Program-made: the position numbers and the translations under genes | Notes under the pieces: model-generated | Database searches by the model: none | What the model saw: the letters and a program-made list of their open reading frames with translations, nothing else | Told to the model about the DNA's origin: nothing | Source: Cavia porcellus | Lineage: Eukaryota; Chordata; Mammalia; Rodentia; Caviidae | NCBI RefSeq assembly: GCF_034190915.1 | Contig: NW_026947506.1 | Location: 16,119,501 to 16,183,500 of the forward strand | Direction of reading: 5' to 3' | Length of the DNA stretch: 64,000 nucleotides | Shown: one piece after another, positions 9,208 to 22,803 of the stretch | Layout of the letters: every line of letters begins with the position of its first letter | Position numbering within the stretch: position 1 is the stretch's first letter

Positions 9208-9337
9208 AAAATCTGTTAGGGATGGGCTGGGGATTTCTCTCAGTAGCATAAGCAATTTCCTGGCAAGCTGTAGTCCTGAGTTCTATCCCTGGTAACAATA
9301 AAAATGAAAAAGAGAAAAAAAAAATCTGTTAGGGATG
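9208..9337 (+). mobile_element. ID-type SINE, unit 2
   Basis: Same insertion; A-tail one base longer than in unit 1. Confidence 0.85.
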
Positions 9338-9510
9338 AGGACTGTTGTGCTCCTTCCAATAAGGTCCCCAAGTACATGAGGGTATGTAACACTTGTGAGG
9401 CTGGAGGAAAACTGGATCACACTCTGAGTATGTAAAACAGAAAAAAGAGAAGCTTTGGAAGAAAGCCAGTGATATCTATCCCTGAAGTGGTAGCCCTTCT
9501 TACTGTCTAC

Positions 9511-9603
9511 CTTCCTTCCTTCCTTCCTTCCTTGTTTTCTTCCTTCCTTCCTTCCTTTCTTCCTTCCTTTCTTGCTTCCTTCTTTCGTTCCTTGCTTCCT
9601 TCC
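9511..9603. repeat. CCTT microsatellite, unit 2
   Basis: 93 bp, same as unit 1. Confidence 0.95.
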
Positions 9604-9657
9604 ATCCCTCATTCCCTCTGTCCTTTCATTCTTTTGGTTTTTAATTCAAGTTAGTAT

Positions 9658-9746
9658 TTAATCCCACATGTCCTTGAAACTGCAATGATATTCCTGCCTC
9701 AGCTTTGAGAGTGCTGGGATTAATGATGTGTTCGCCCACACCCTGC
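9658..9746 (-). mobile_element. B1-like fragment, unit 2
   Basis: Identical in position and sequence type to unit 1. Confidence 0.6.
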
Positions 9747-11049
9747 AAATCAGCATTGTTATTTTTTGTGAAAGGAGATAAAATTAAACACAACAAAACA
9801 GAGCAAAATTGGACATAATAACGCAATGTAAGAGATATAAATTTCAAAACTAGATAATCTGAAATCTTCCCTATCTATCATGTTGTCTATTTTTTTCTTC
9901 CAAATAGTTGTCCATGTCTTGCCACACAGAATTCATACTGAGAAACCTAGTATAAAATTAATCCAAACAGTCTGAGAAAGGAGTTTTAGGTCTTTAAAAT
10001 CAGACAAAAAGGAAGTCACTAATGGCTGTGCTAGAATCGGTTGTTTGCTTCAAAATGCCTATGCATACTTTCATGTATGTGGAAACTCAGTTAAACACAA
10101 CCAGCTTTAAAAAAAAAGACCATATTTTATAGAACAAACCAAAACATGGATAAAAGTATTGGGCTTCAAAGAGATGATCGAAGGAAATCCCCTCCTTACT
10201 ACATTGCCTAGGGTCAACCTCTCAAGGGACGTCCAGATTACTGGCTCCGACATGCTAATGGGATAGGGGGAGAAGATGTGATGTTTGTTTCTCAGCCTGC
10301 AGGCTGGCAGACTCACAGCTGCTCATGGTGGGGAGAGGGTTTGCCTGGACTCCTGGCACTCCCAGCATGACCCATGTCCCAGGAAATGCCAGTGGAACTC
10401 AGTAATATTACTGTTTCCAAACATTGGGTCCAAGGAGTGAACTAGGTTAGTAGGAGATCTAAAAGCTCTGAGGAAGTAGCATTTACAGTTGTCCCACACT
10501 AGACTTTAGGTTTAGAGACATTCTGCCAATATTCACTGTTTGTGCCTGTCCCAAATCCATGTCCCTTGCTCCCGACACTGTATCAGATTACCCAGAAGAA
10601 CCACCTCTTCACTCCCAGCACACCTATTTCTCATGGAGCCTTGAATCTGCTCCCTTCACATTACTTCCCTGCAACTGGCTTTCACACACATGTGATCCCA
10701 AGGGAAAAGGTGCCTTATTGACCGATCTGTCCTGCTTTGCTCCTTACCACCAGAAAGGTATAAACACAGAGGGCCTACTGAGAACAGTGGCATGCTGGAA
10801 TTACTATCCTCCACCCTAGCCTCTCATCTTCTGGAAATGGCAGGAAGACGATAGACCAGAGAACTCCCCCATATGAATGAGACAAAAGAAATTCTGGGCT
10901 AGTCAAACAGACTGTTTTCATAAACATATAGAAAAGACAGGTAGGATGAAAATTGACTGACTCTCACATTTTGAGTGAGACACACCTAGGGCAATTGGAT
11001 TAGAATAGGGTGGGAAGAACCACCATAGGGTGGATCCTGTCCTAAGAGT

Positions 11050-11057
11050 TATAAAAG
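11050..11057 (+). promoter_or_regulatory. TATA box of copy 2
   Basis: TATAAAAG, 411 bp before the start codon, with the same upstream ATTGGATTA. Confidence 0.7.
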
Positions 11058-11460
11058 GGACACCAAGAAGGAAGAATCCTTTCTGTTTCCATGATGAGGT
11101 GGTTCCCTGCTTGAAACTTGGAATTCATATCCTTGCTTCCAGCCCAGATGAATTAGCCTCCTGAAAGGAACTCAGACGGGACTCAACAAGGCTTCGTATT
11201 TTAAGGTCTGTGCATTTTGGTGAGCTATTTCTTTGAGTGATCAAGAAACTTTTCAGAATTGACTTATATACTAGGAAATCTCAGTCAGCTTATTTCTAAA
11301 TAAGTATTTCTTTTAATCTATAAACTAGGCTCTCTACTTGTGATTGCCATACTGCCCTGCCTGTCTTGGAACTGCTGACTGCAGTGAAATTTGTGCCATC
11401 TGGTGAAGAAGAAATTTGATTCCTGTGACTTGACAAGCTTGCTGCACTTTCACTCTGCTG

Positions 11461-12585
11461 ATGTTAAGGGTTTCCAGTACCGCAGGCCCAGCAGAAATGT
11501 CACAGGGGCCAGCAGTGGACAGCAGGTACACCACAGACATCAAAGTAGTGAACGTGTCCTTTTTGTGGACCATTGATAACATTAGATTTTGCCTAAAGGA
11601 AATAGATGACTGCATTCAAAGTTCAATCTTTTCAGCTGAAGGAAATGATCAAGTGAAATGGTGCTTACGACTCTACCCAAATGGTCTTGATGAACAAAGC
11701 AAAGATTATGTGTGCTTATACCTGGGAATGATCTGCTGTCCAAGGAGGGTAGCTCATGCAAAATTCACCTTTTCCATTCTGAATGCCAAAGGAGAGAAAA
11801 CCAAGGTGCTCTCAAGTCCACAAGCTTATACATTTGTGCGAGGAAAGGACTGGGGATTCAAACATTTCATCCTTAGAGAGTTTCTTTTGGATCCAAACAA
11901 TGGGCTTCTCTCCAATGACAAGCTTTCCTTCTTCTGTGAAGTGAAAGTAGCACAAGATCCCACCAATCATTCCAGCCAGAATATTAGGAAGCTGGTTAAG
12001 GTTCCTGAGGGCTGCTTGGCAGAGGATCTAGGAGGACTGTGGGAGCGATCCCAGCTCTCAGACTGTTGCTTGTGTGTGGCTGGCCAGGAATTCCAGGCTC
12101 ACAAAGCCATCTTAGCAGCTCGCTCTCCAGTTTTCATGGCGTTGTTGGAACATGAAAAGCAAGGAAGCAAAAAGAATTGTGTTGAAATCAGTGACATGGA
12201 TCCTGAAGTTTTTAAGGAAATGATATACTTTATGTACACTGGAAAGGCACCAAACCTAGGGATCATGGCAACTGAACTGCTGGAGGCTGCAAGCAGGTTT
12301 GGTCTGGAGCGCCTGAAGCTCATGTGTGAGAACCACCTGTGCAGCAACCTCTCTGTGGAGAATGCCGTGGAAATCCTCATCTTGGCTGACCTCCACAGTG
12401 CACATCAGTTGAAAACCCGGACACTGGATTTCATCAATTTTCATGTTTCTGACATCCTGGAGACCTCTGAGTGGAAGGCCATGGTGGTGTCCCACCCTCA
12501 CTTGGTGGCCGAAGCCTATCACTCTCTGGTTTCCATGCAGTGTGCATTCATGGTACCCCCATGCAAGCGTGTGAGACTGTCCTGA
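11461..12585 (+). CDS. SPOP-like MATH-BTB-BACK protein, copy 2
   Basis: Intact 374-codon ORF with Leu142, Arg176 and Ala227, the residues found in most copies. It has one private change, Arg240 to Cys (KKNCVE), in the BTB domain just after the altered CUL3-contact loop. SPOP has Arg at this position (KKNRVE), so copy 2 is the derived one. Stop codon TGA, TATA box at 11050, poly(A) signal at 13035. Candidate leader intron 11220-11328. Confidence 0.92.
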   Translation: MLRVSSTAGPAEMSQGPAVDSRYTTDIKVVNVSFLWTIDNIRFCLKEIDDCIQSSIFSAEGNDQVKWCLRLYPNGLDEQSKDYVCLYLGMICCPRRVAHAKFTFSILNAKGEKTKVLSSPQAYTFVRGKDWGFKHFILREFLLDPNNGLLSNDKLSFFCEVKVAQDPTNHSSQNIRKLVKVPEGCLAEDLGGLWERSQLSDCCLCVAGQEFQAHKAILAARSPVFMALLEHEKQGSKKNCVEISDMDPEVFKEMIYFMYTGKAPNLGIMATELLEAASRFGLERLKLMCENHLCSNLSVENAVEILILADLHSAHQLKTRTLDFINFHVSDILETSEWKAMVVSHPHLVAEAYHSLVSMQCAFMVPPCKRVRLS

Positions 12586-13034
12586 GATCCCACATCTATC
12601 TCCATTTATCTTCCCAAAACCCTGGCCACATTTGCTGCCCCTGAACCATAATATGCTAGGGCAATCCGTGGAAACTTCACTCTTCTATGTGGAAATATTA
12701 AATTGTGCCTCTCTAGGGGAGAGAAGGGACCACCGTCTTAAGGTCAGAAAAAGGAAATGCGATACTGAGAATTTAGAAGTCGTGTATCATGCATTTTCAA
12801 ATCTGTGTTTTATAATATTGAGCAAAGTGGGTTTTTACAGTGTCGATGCCAAACGGAAACCAAAACTCCTGTCAATGTTGAAGGCAGACCTGGGGTGGGG
12901 CTACCCTTAGAGGCAGGGACCATGAACTTCACTCTGTAAATGCAAGACTCCTTCCTGGCTTTCTGCACCATCATGCATCCCTGGGCACCCCACTTGTAAC
13001 ACGGGCTTTTTGCTGTCCCTCACTTTTCTCTGTA

Positions 13035-13040
13035 AATAAA
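13035..13040 (+). terminator. Poly(A) signal of copy 2
   Basis: AATAAA at the homologous position. Confidence 0.7.
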
Positions 13041-13900
13041 CCTGAATCTTACTTTGTACAGTTGTTTGGCTCCTCATCCTTTTTCTGTCTGTTAGATTCA
13101 GAAGCTAAGAAAAATTTCAGTGTGCTGATGATTTCAGGCCCATCCACGGGATGAATACAGTGGATGTACAATGTCACTAATTAACATAGTAGATGGCAGA
13201 AATAAATGACCCAGAACTCAGGCTGCTGAAGCCAAAGGACAATCACACAATGCAAGTCTTTGCTCATGTTGTCCTGTCCCAGTGACACAGACAGGCAGCA
13301 CAAGCACTACAGCACATTCCCGCAAAATCTAGGCCTCTGAGCGAGCAGTCCAATCATGGTCCTGGAGAAAAAAGAGAGGAAAATGCTCAGATTTACGAAA
13401 ATGGCATGAAAGAGAATTAAAAGTAGAAGTGTTTTATGTATTTCAGAGGAATTCATGTTGAGGAAGCAAAATTTATTACTTACAACTGCACTGAGAAATG
13501 GCTGTTGGCAAATTCACACTATAAATCTCAAAAAGAGCTTTCTCACTGTGAACATTTAATATTCATAAGAATAGAATACATGTTTCTATGGTATTATGAA
13601 GAATAGAATTAAAATTAAAAATGAAAACGTAGTGGGTTTCATCTCAAAGTTTGGGCTTTTGTAAAAATCATTAGTGGTGTTACTCTGGAATCACCTAGAA
13701 TCTGTAATGGCTCAGAGCTTCTAAAAATATATAAAGAAATGGATCCCCTTGTCTTGAACAGGTACAGATTTCAAAACATTTGTTTAATCAGGGCTTACAG
13801 CTGGTAACCCTTTATGTGCTGGTTGTGTAAATCTTCATGAATGTCAATATGGGATAACAACCTGTATAACAACTATGCAGTAAAATCACTAAGAATTTTG

Positions 13901-13981
<81 letters not shown>

Positions 13982-14028
13982 GTCTATCTGTCTGTCTGTA
14001 TGTCTGTCTATCTATCTCTTTCTCTCTC
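13901..14028. repeat. Compound CT / TA / TCTG microsatellite, unit 2
   Basis: 128 bp; CT run longer than in unit 1 and interrupted twice by TTTC. Confidence 0.97.
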
Positions 14029-16138
14029 AGTCTTTATCATGGCTTGAACTCACAACTCACTACCTGGTCATTGCCAGGCAAGTGCTTCTTTGGCTCAGTT
14101 TACTGCCTGACTTTTGCAGATATTTGGCATACATATGTCCTATTCTTGTGTCCTTACTCCTAGAAGTGTCCCTTTCTCACCTCAAGCTGGCTGAGATTGT
14201 TGAAAATGAGACAAAATAATTCACTCTGTGCATATTTCTTGAAAAGAACTATGGTTCTTAGATGTTGTGGAAATATGTGTTTTGGTATTATCACCCTCAA
14301 GTTTTATTTCACGTCCATTCTCTCCTCCTCATTAAAGAGAATAAAACAGGAAAAGCTTTAAAGGAGGAAAAAAGGAAAATTTTTATTAATTTTTTGTGTG
14401 AAAACTTTCAGAACACAGATTCCTCAGCTGTCCATACCTGACTTGCTGATTAGGTAGGAGTCATCCCAGTTGCTTGGGAATCGCTGTTCATCCTACAAGG
14501 GAGAACATTCAAATGTTAATTTTTTTTCTTTCCAAATATGTAAATAATTATTATCTTTTACATGAAATGTGGAAATTAAAAAGTATGAGTTTCTATCACT
14601 GCATCAAATGAACAACAAAAAACATTGAAAATAACTTACAAAGTGTAATTTCCTCATAGTGAAATGAATGGAGCAAAGTGGATTAGGGCAGAAGATTTTT
14701 CAGGGCAAGCACAGGTCTTCTCAGCTTCTCTGTGTACAAATATGTGTTACAGTGACTTATTGTCAAGTGCTTCATAGAAACAGAAGTTATATTGAATGTA
14801 CAAATTGACCAAAAGAATGTTTTCCTTGCAATTCTACAGAGGAACCAGGCAAGAATTGCAGCTTAAGTGGCTGAAGGGCAACCAGTGAGATATGGCGCTA
14901 TATTAACACTCTTGTGAGAATGACATGCCAGCTGTTAAGCATTAGGAGTTAGGACTGAGAATGCCTGTTCATTCCCTCAGTTGGTGTCACAGTTGTGAAC
15001 TCTTGAAGGCTGAAGTGCTCCCGTTCCCAGAAAACAATCATCCCTCTGCAATGTTGGGATTCGATGGGGGTTAATGCTAATCCAACATTACTAGCAGAAG
15101 ACTTTTTTGAAGAAACCACTTGTTTGACTGCTTAATTCTAAGAAAAATATATGACAGAAGATGAACAAGAATTTGCCATAACTTTACAGGCATTCTGAAG
15201 CAAGGAAATCACCAACTGCATTTGGCAAGCACTGAAAGGCCTGCCAAAGTCCCCGGAGGCACCAATTTACCTGTATCATCCAAAGTTGTGTGTCACACAT
15301 TCTCGAGCTACTAGTGAAGGCATCTTGTGACACTTCCAACTCTTATGTGCAAACAACACACTAATAAATAAAGTATCTATCCAGGAGTCCCGGATGATGA
15401 AAGTGGTAGGAGACTAGTGACAAATAGTAAACTTGCATGAACCATTTTGTTTCCTTCATTCAAGTCTAATCACAATATGACTGATTATTTATGTGTATAG
15501 TTAGCATGTAGTGATCTCTCACTCAGAAAATCAACAACCCTAGGAAAACATGGATCAGATTTAGAGTTTTCTAACCAAAATGGGAAGCAACAGGAGCCAA
15601 ATGTACCTGACCTTGAAATCAGGCACATGGATTAGCCTTATCACACCTCTGTGGAAGACATCTCGGTCTAAATTCTTAGGTACTGTAACCCTGAATCTTT
15701 AAAGTTTCTATTCCTCTTTACTTTCCATTTTGCACTTGTAATTCATCCTACTGTCATCTTGTAATCTCAATAAACCGCAACTTACTATGTATCACAAGGT
15801 ATATGCCAGGCAATACTCTTGTATCTGTACACAAGAATGTGGAAAAATTTTTGCCCCTTCAGTTCTAACATAGCTCTAGGGCTGGATTAGAAACAAAAGC
15901 AGCATTTTCCCACCTTTCATTAGCCTGGTTTAAAAGGCATTGCTACACAAAGAGAATTCATGAAAAAATGTACAAAATGTTCCTACAAGGCTGATGACAT
16001 TTTCCATGCAAATGGAATTCCACAGTGTATCCAAGGAAGAAACTTATACAATATTCTAAGAAGGGTTAATTTTGGAAAAATTTTACCCTATTTAAAAGGA
16101 AATTCAAGAGCTTGCATTTCATTAGCTTTACTACATTT

Positions 16139-16177
16139 TGTGTGTGTGTTTGTGTGCGTGTGTGTGTGTGTGTGTGT
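16139..16177. repeat. GT microsatellite, unit 2
   Basis: 39 bp. Confidence 0.95.
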
Positions 16178-17971
16178 ATCTCTAATAGTGAGTGTTATGC
16201 TCATATTTGTAAAAGTAGCTATAGAGAAGAAAATTTATTACAAATTACCCATGATTTCTATTTTTCTTGTCATTTTGTACAAGAAAGTATCTTCTTAATG
16301 TAGAAGTATCAAAATCTACACAACTGAATTACAACTAGTGCACATATTTTGTATAAAATTCAGAACCTAAAATTAACTAAGAGAGCACAGCAATGATGAT
16401 TGTTGGGTATTGCACTGATAGGGGCATTGAACCTATTTTGGTTATGCTAGTTATTGCAGAATCAGGAAATCATCAACACTAGTGAGGGGAGATGTTTGGA
16501 CCTGGGGACTCTTGTTCCTGGTAACAGTGATAGCTAGTGAGGCCAGTGGACAATGCTGAGAGGCTCAGCAGTGTAGGTAAGCAGCAGACATCGAGGTCTT
16601 TACTGTCTGGCACAGAATGGAGAAGGATTTTGTCATTCAGCGGGAGGGAATGTTTGGCGGGAGCCATGTTGAAGTGAAGCCAGATGAACCTTAACCAGAA
16701 CAGCTGCTGGCTTCCTTTAGAAGACCCTAGTTGGGTGCAGACACATGGAAATTGATTGGAATGAGCTTATTCAAATGAGCCTCCTCTTGAGGCAGGCTGG
16801 TTAATGCTGTCTACTACTCCATCATAAGGCAGTGCCTGGTTTGAAGGGAAAGAATGGCGGAACTCAGAACACTGTATCCATAGGGCATCTAATAATGAAT
16901 CCAGAGAGAATCCTGGAAGAGAACGATTTTTTTTTCATTCATTTTTCTTTTTGGTTTGGTATTTTCTTGTTTTATTCATCTGCTTTTAATTTCTCCTTTA
17001 TTTTGTTCTTAATTTCTGCGGGTGACTGTGATTCCTAACTTCCCTGTGGGTATGCTTTTGTTTGGATTTCAATTTTTCTCTTTCAAATCTCATTTAGTCT
17101 TCTGCATTAGTTTCCCCCAGTAGGTGGGATCCATCTACCATCTCCGTTGTATTGTAATCTCTTTCCCTTTGGCCATTACTCTTCTTCCTCTGAAATATAT
17201 TTTGAATCTTAACCCTTGAGGACAGATTGGACATATCATGAATCCATATATTGTTTATGATTGTTTGCATTCTGTTTTATCTTCCCGAATTCAGTTCATA
17301 CTGTTAGGAAACTAGCAAGTATCACTCCAAGAATTCAACTGAAACAGAAAAGACATGAGAACACACAAATCAGACTAATCCTCTGGCACCCAGGCCAATA
17401 AAGCAAACCTGGGGGGAAATGAGGTTGCAAAATTTGAAAACCCAATAAACCCAATAGTAGGTTACTTCAATGTGGCAACAAGGCAATTGAATGAGGCTGT
17501 GGAATATATTAAAACAGAAGTAATCTCTCAAGTAACCACAACTAACTACAGAGATTACCAAAATACACAACCTTCTTAGTGATGTTAGTTCAGACACAGC
17601 CCAAAAAAAAAAGGCGAGCTTACAAGAACTGTTGAAGCACAACCTAAGAAATAAATGAACCCATTAAATAGATTCAAGCCGATATGCAAGAGAAAAAAAT
17701 CCATTTTAAAAATTCAGAGCACTTTAGGCCAGTTTGAGGAAAGGACTTCACATACTGAGTACAGGCTGGCACTTAGTGACGAGGAGAGACAACAAATGAC
17801 ATTAAAAGCACTTTGTAGACATCATGACAGAAAGCTTTCCTGGTACAGAAGAGGAATTTAACCTACCAATAATTGAGGCAATTATTTCTCCAGTTAGCAC
17901 TGATTAAAAGAATTCTACCTGCCCATGTGTAATAGACAAGTTTGCAGACATTCAAATAAAAATAGAGTATT

Positions 17972-18101
17972 AAAATCTGTTAGGGATGGGCTGGGGATTT
18001 CTCTCAGTAGCATAAGCAATTTCCGGGCAAGCTGTAGTCCTGAGTTCTATCCCTGGTAACAATAAAAATGAAAAAGAGAAAAAAAAAATCTGTTAGGGAT
18101 G
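17972..18101 (+). mobile_element. ID-type SINE, unit 3
   Basis: Same insertion with the TTCCGGGCAA variant shared with unit 8. Confidence 0.85.
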
Positions 18102-18274
18102 AGGACTGTTGTGCTCCTTCCAATAAGGTCCCCAAGTACATGAGGGTATGTAACACTTGTGAGGCTGGAGGAAAACTGGATCACACTCTGAGTATGTAAA
18201 ACAGAAAAAAGAGAAGCTTTGGAAGAAAGCCAGTGATATCTATCCCTGAAGTGGTAGCCCTTCTTACTGTCTAC

Positions 18275-18367
18275 CTTCCTTCCTTCCTTCCTTCCTTGTT
18301 TTCTTCCTTCCTTCCTTCCTTTCTTCCTTCCTTTCTTGCTTCCTTCTTTCGTTCCTTGCTTCCTTCC
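18275..18367. repeat. CCTT microsatellite, unit 3
   Basis: 93 bp, same as unit 1. Confidence 0.95.
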
Positions 18368-18421
18368 ATCCCTCATTCCCTCTGTCCTTTCATTCTTTTG
18401 GTTTTTAATTCAAGTTAGTAT

Positions 18422-18510
18422 TTAATCCCACATGTCCTTGAAACTGCAATGATATTCCTGCCTCAGCTTTGAGAGTGCTGGGATTAATGATGTGTTCGCC
18501 CACACCCTGC
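18422..18510 (-). mobile_element. B1-like fragment, unit 3
   Basis: Same fragment. Confidence 0.6.
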
Positions 18511-19813
18511 AAATCAGCATTGTTATTTTTTGTGAAAGGAGATAAAATTAAACACAACAAAACAGAGCAAAATTGGACATAATAACGCAATGTAAGAGAT
18601 ATAAATTTCAAAACTAGATAATCTGAAATCTTCCCTATCTATCATGTTGTCTATTTTTTTCTTCCAAATAGTTGTCCATGTCTTGCCACACAGAATTCAT
18701 ACTGAGAAACCTAGTATAAAATTAATCCAAACAGTCTGAGAAAGGAGTTTTAGGTCTTTAAAATCAGACAAAAAGGAAGTCACTAATGGCTGTGCTAGAA
18801 TCGGTTGTTTGCTTCAAAATGCCTATGCATACTTTCATGTATGTGGAAACTCAGTTAAACACAACCAGCTTTAAAAAAAAAGATCATATTTTATAGAACA
18901 AACCAAAACATGGATAAAAGTATTGGGCTTCAAAGAGATGATCGAAGGAAATCCCCTCCTTACTACATTGCCTAGGGTCAACCTCTCAAGGGACGTCCAG
19001 ATTACTGGCTCCGACATGCTAATGGGATAGGGGGAGAAGATGTGATGTTTGTTTCTCAGCCTGCAGGCTGGCAGACTCACAGCTGCTCATGGTGGGGAGA
19101 GGGTTTGCCTGGACTCCTGGCACTCCCAGCATGACCCATGTCCCAGGAAATGCCAGTGGAACTCAGTAATATTACTGTTTCCAAACATTGGGTCCAAGGA
19201 GTGAACTAGGTTAGTAGGAGATCTAAAAGCTCTGAGGAAGTAGCATTTACAGTTGTCCCACACTAGACTTTAGGTTTAGAGACATTCTGCCAATATTCAC
19301 TGTTTGTGCCTGTCCCAAATCCATGTCCCTTGCTCCCGACACTGTATCAGATTACCCAGAAGAACCACCTCTTCACTCCCAGCACACCTATTTCTCATGG
19401 AGCCTTGAATCTGCTCCCTTCACATTACTTCCCTGCAACTGGCTTTCACACACATGTGATCCCAAGGGAAAAGGTGCCTTATTGACCGATCTGTCCTGCT
19501 TTGCTCCTTACCACCAGAAAGGTATAAACACAGAGGGCCTACTGAGAACAGTGGCATGCTGGAATTACTATCCTCCACCCTAGCCTCTCATCTTCTGGAA
19601 ATGGCAGGAAGACGATAGACCAGAGAACTCCCCCATATGAATGAGACAAAAGAAATTCTGGGCTAGTCAAACAGACTGTTTTCATAAACATATAGAAAAG
19701 ACAGGTAGGATGAAAATTGACTGACTCTCACATTTTGAGTGAGACACACCTAGGGCAATTGGATTAGAATAGGGTGGGAAGAACCACCATAGGGTGGATC
19801 CTGTCCTAAGAGT

Positions 19814-19821
19814 TATAAAAG
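19814..19821 (+). promoter_or_regulatory. TATA box of copy 3
   Basis: TATAAAAG at the conserved 411-bp distance from the ATG; flanks unchanged. Confidence 0.7.
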
Positions 19822-20224
19822 GGACACCAAGAAGGAAGAATCCTTTCTGTTTCCATGATGAGGTGGTTCCCTGCTTGAAACTTGGAATTCATATCCTTGC
19901 TTCCAGCCCAGATGAATTAGCCTCCTGAAAGGAACTCAGACGGGACTCAACAAGGCTTCGTATTTTAAGGTCTGTGCATTTTGGTGAGCTATTTCTTTGA
20001 GTGATCAAGAAACTTTTCAGAATTGACTTATATACTAGGAAATCTCAGTCAGCTTATTTCTAAATAAGTATTTCTTTTAATCTATAAACTAGGCTCTCTA
20101 CTTGTGATTGCCATACTGCCCTGCCTGTCTTGGAACTGCTGACTGCAGTGAAATTTGTGCCATCTGGTGAAGAAGAAATTTGATTCCTGTGACTTGACAA
20201 GCTTGCTGCACTTTCACTCTGCTG

Positions 20225-21349
20225 ATGTTAAGGGTTTCCAGTACCGCAGGCCCAGCAGAAATGTCACAGGGGCCAGCAGTGGACAGCAGGTACACCACAG
20301 ACATCAAAGTAGTGAACGTGTCCTTTTTGTGGACCATTGATAACATTAGATTTTGCCTAAAGGAAATAGATGACTGCATTCAAAGTTCAATCTTTTCAGC
20401 TGAAGGAAATGATCAAGTGAAATGGTGCTTACGACTCTACCCAAATGGTCTTGATGAACAAAGCAAAGATTATGTGTGCTTATACCTGGGAATGATCTGC
20501 TGTCCAAGGAGGGTAGCTCATGCAAAATTCACCTTTTCCATTCTGAATGCCAAAGGAGAGAAAACCAAGGTGCTCTCAAGTCCACAAGCTTATACATTTG
20601 TGCGAGGAAAGGACTGGGGATTCAAACATTTCATCCTTAGAGAGTTTCTTTTGGATCCAAACAATGGGCTTCTCTCCAATGACAAGCTTTCCTTCTTCTG
20701 TGAAGTGAAAGTAGCACAAGATCCCACCAATCATTCCAGCCAGAATATTAGGAAGCTGGTTAAGGTTCCTGAGGGCTGCTTGGCAGAGGATCTAGGAGGA
20801 CTGTGGGAGCGATCCCAGCTCTCAGACTGTTGCTTGTGTGTGGCTGGCCAGGAATTCCAGGCTCACAAAGCCATCTTAGCAGCTCGCTCTCCAGTTTTCA
20901 TGGCGTTGTTGGAACATGAAAAGCAAGGAAGCAAAAAGAATCGTGTTGAAATCAGTGACATGGATCCTGAAGTTTTTAAGGAAATGATATACTTTATGTA
21001 CACTGGAAAGGCACCAAACCTAGGGATCATGGCAACTGAACTGCTGGAGGCTGCAAGCAGGTTTGGTCTGGAGCGCCTGAAGCTCATGTGTGAGAACCAC
21101 CTGTGCAGCAACCTCTCTGTGGAGAATGCCGTGGAAATCCTCATCTTGGCTGACCTCCACAGTGCACATCAGTTGAAAACCCGGACACTGGATTTCATCA
21201 ATTTTCATGTTTCTGACATCCTGGAGACCTCTGAGTGGAAGGCCATGGTGGTGTCCCACCCTCACTTGGTGGCCGAAGCCTATCACTCTCTGGTTTCCAT
21301 GCAGTGTGCATTCATGGTACCCCCATGCAAGCGTGTGAGACTGTCCTAA
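20225..21349 (+). CDS. SPOP-like MATH-BTB-BACK protein, copy 3 (consensus protein)
   Basis: Intact 374-codon ORF whose protein equals the majority residue at every variable site (Ala98, Leu142, Arg176, Ala227, Arg240, Glu334) and is identical to copy 5. It ends in TAA where copies 1, 2 and 5 use TGA; the stop change is one of the markers of the B-type 3' half. TATA box at 19814, poly(A) signal at 21794, candidate leader intron 19984-20092. Confidence 0.92.
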   Translation: MLRVSSTAGPAEMSQGPAVDSRYTTDIKVVNVSFLWTIDNIRFCLKEIDDCIQSSIFSAEGNDQVKWCLRLYPNGLDEQSKDYVCLYLGMICCPRRVAHAKFTFSILNAKGEKTKVLSSPQAYTFVRGKDWGFKHFILREFLLDPNNGLLSNDKLSFFCEVKVAQDPTNHSSQNIRKLVKVPEGCLAEDLGGLWERSQLSDCCLCVAGQEFQAHKAILAARSPVFMALLEHEKQGSKKNRVEISDMDPEVFKEMIYFMYTGKAPNLGIMATELLEAASRFGLERLKLMCENHLCSNLSVENAVEILILADLHSAHQLKTRTLDFINFHVSDILETSEWKAMVVSHPHLVAEAYHSLVSMQCAFMVPPCKRVRLS

Positions 21350-21793
21350 GATCCCACATGTCCATTTATCTTCCCAAACCCTGGCCACATTTGCTGCCCC
21401 TGAACCATAATATGCTAGGGCAATCCGTGGAAACTTCACTCTTCTATGTGGAAATATTAAATTGTGCCTCTCTAGGGGAGAGAAGGGACCACCGTCTTAA
21501 GGTCAGAAAAAGGAAATGCGATACTGAGAATTTAGAAGTCGTGTATCATGCATTTTCAAATCTGTGTTTTATAATATTGAGCAAAGTGGGTTTTTACAGT
21601 GTCGATGCCAAACGGAAACCAAAACTCCTGTCAATGTTGAAGGCAGACCTGGGGTGGGGCTACCCTTAGAGGCAGGGACCATGAACTTCACTCTGTAAAT
21701 GCAAGACTCCTTCCTGGCTTTCTGCACCATCATGCATCCCTGGGCACCCCACTTGTAACACGGGCTTTTTGCTGTCCCTCACTTTTCTCTGTA

Positions 21794-21799
21794 AATAAA
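21794..21799 (+). terminator. Poly(A) signal of copy 3
   Basis: AATAAA at the homologous position; the 3' UTR is slightly shorter because of the CACATGTCC variant after the stop. Confidence 0.7.
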
Positions 21800-22659
21800 C
21801 CTGAATCTTACTTTGTACAGTTGTTTGGCTCCTCATCCTTTTTCTGTATGTTAGATTCAGAAGCTAAGAAAAATTTCAGTGTGCTGATGATTTCAGGCCC
21901 ATCCACGGGATGAACACAGTGGATGTACAATGTCACTAATTAACATAGTAGATGGCAGAAATAAATGACCCAGAACTCAGGCTGCTGAAGCCAAAGGACA
22001 ATCACACAAAGCAAGTCTTTGCTCCTGTTGTCCTGTCCCAGTGACACAGACAGGCAGCACAAGCACTACAGCACATTCCCGCAAAATCTAGGCCTCTGAG
22101 CGAGCAGTCCAATCATGGTCCTGGAGAAAAAAGAGAGGAAAATGCTCAGATTTACGAAAATGGCATGAAAGAGAATTAAAAGTAGAAGTGTTTTATGTAT
22201 TTCAGAGGAATTCATGTTGAGGAAGCAAAATTTATTACTTACAAATGCACTGAGAAATGGCTGTTGGCAAATTCACACTATAAATCTCAAAAAGAGCTTT
22301 CTCACTGTGAACATTTAATATTCATAAGAATAGAATACATGTTTCTATGGTATTATGAAGAATAGAATTAAAATTAAAAATGAAAACGTAGTGGGTTTCA
22401 TCTCAAAGTTTGGGCTTTTGTAAAAATCATTAGTGGTGTTACTCTGGAATCACCTAGAATATGTAATGGCTCAGAGCTTCTAAAAATATATAAAGAAATG
22501 GATCCCCTTGTCTTGAACAGGTACAGGTTTCAAAACATTTGTTTAATCAGGGCTTACAGCTGGTAACCCTTTATGTGCTGGTTGTGTAAATCTTCATGAA
22601 TGTCAATATGGGATAACAACCTGTATAACAACTATGCAGTAAAATCACTAAGAGTTTTG

Positions 22660-22673
22660 TCTCTCTCTCTCTC

Positions 22674-22759
<86 letters not shown>

Positions 22760-22803
22760 TATCTGTCTGTCTGTATGTCTGTCTATCTATCTCTATCTCT
22801 CTC
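22660..22803. repeat. Compound CT / TA / TCTG microsatellite, unit 3
   Basis: 144 bp, the longest total; a CCCT interruption in the CT run is shared with units 4, 6 and 7. Confidence 0.97.

Larger units (their letters stand above)
8746..17508 (+). repeat. Tandem array unit 2
   Basis: Same layout as unit 1 and very close to it (type A: TGA stop, CACATCTATCTCC after the stop). Private differences include a longer CT tract interrupted by TTTC, GAATCTGTAATGG in the spacer, loss of a GT pair after the microsatellite (CTCTGTGCATA), and Cys240 in the gene. Confidence 0.97.
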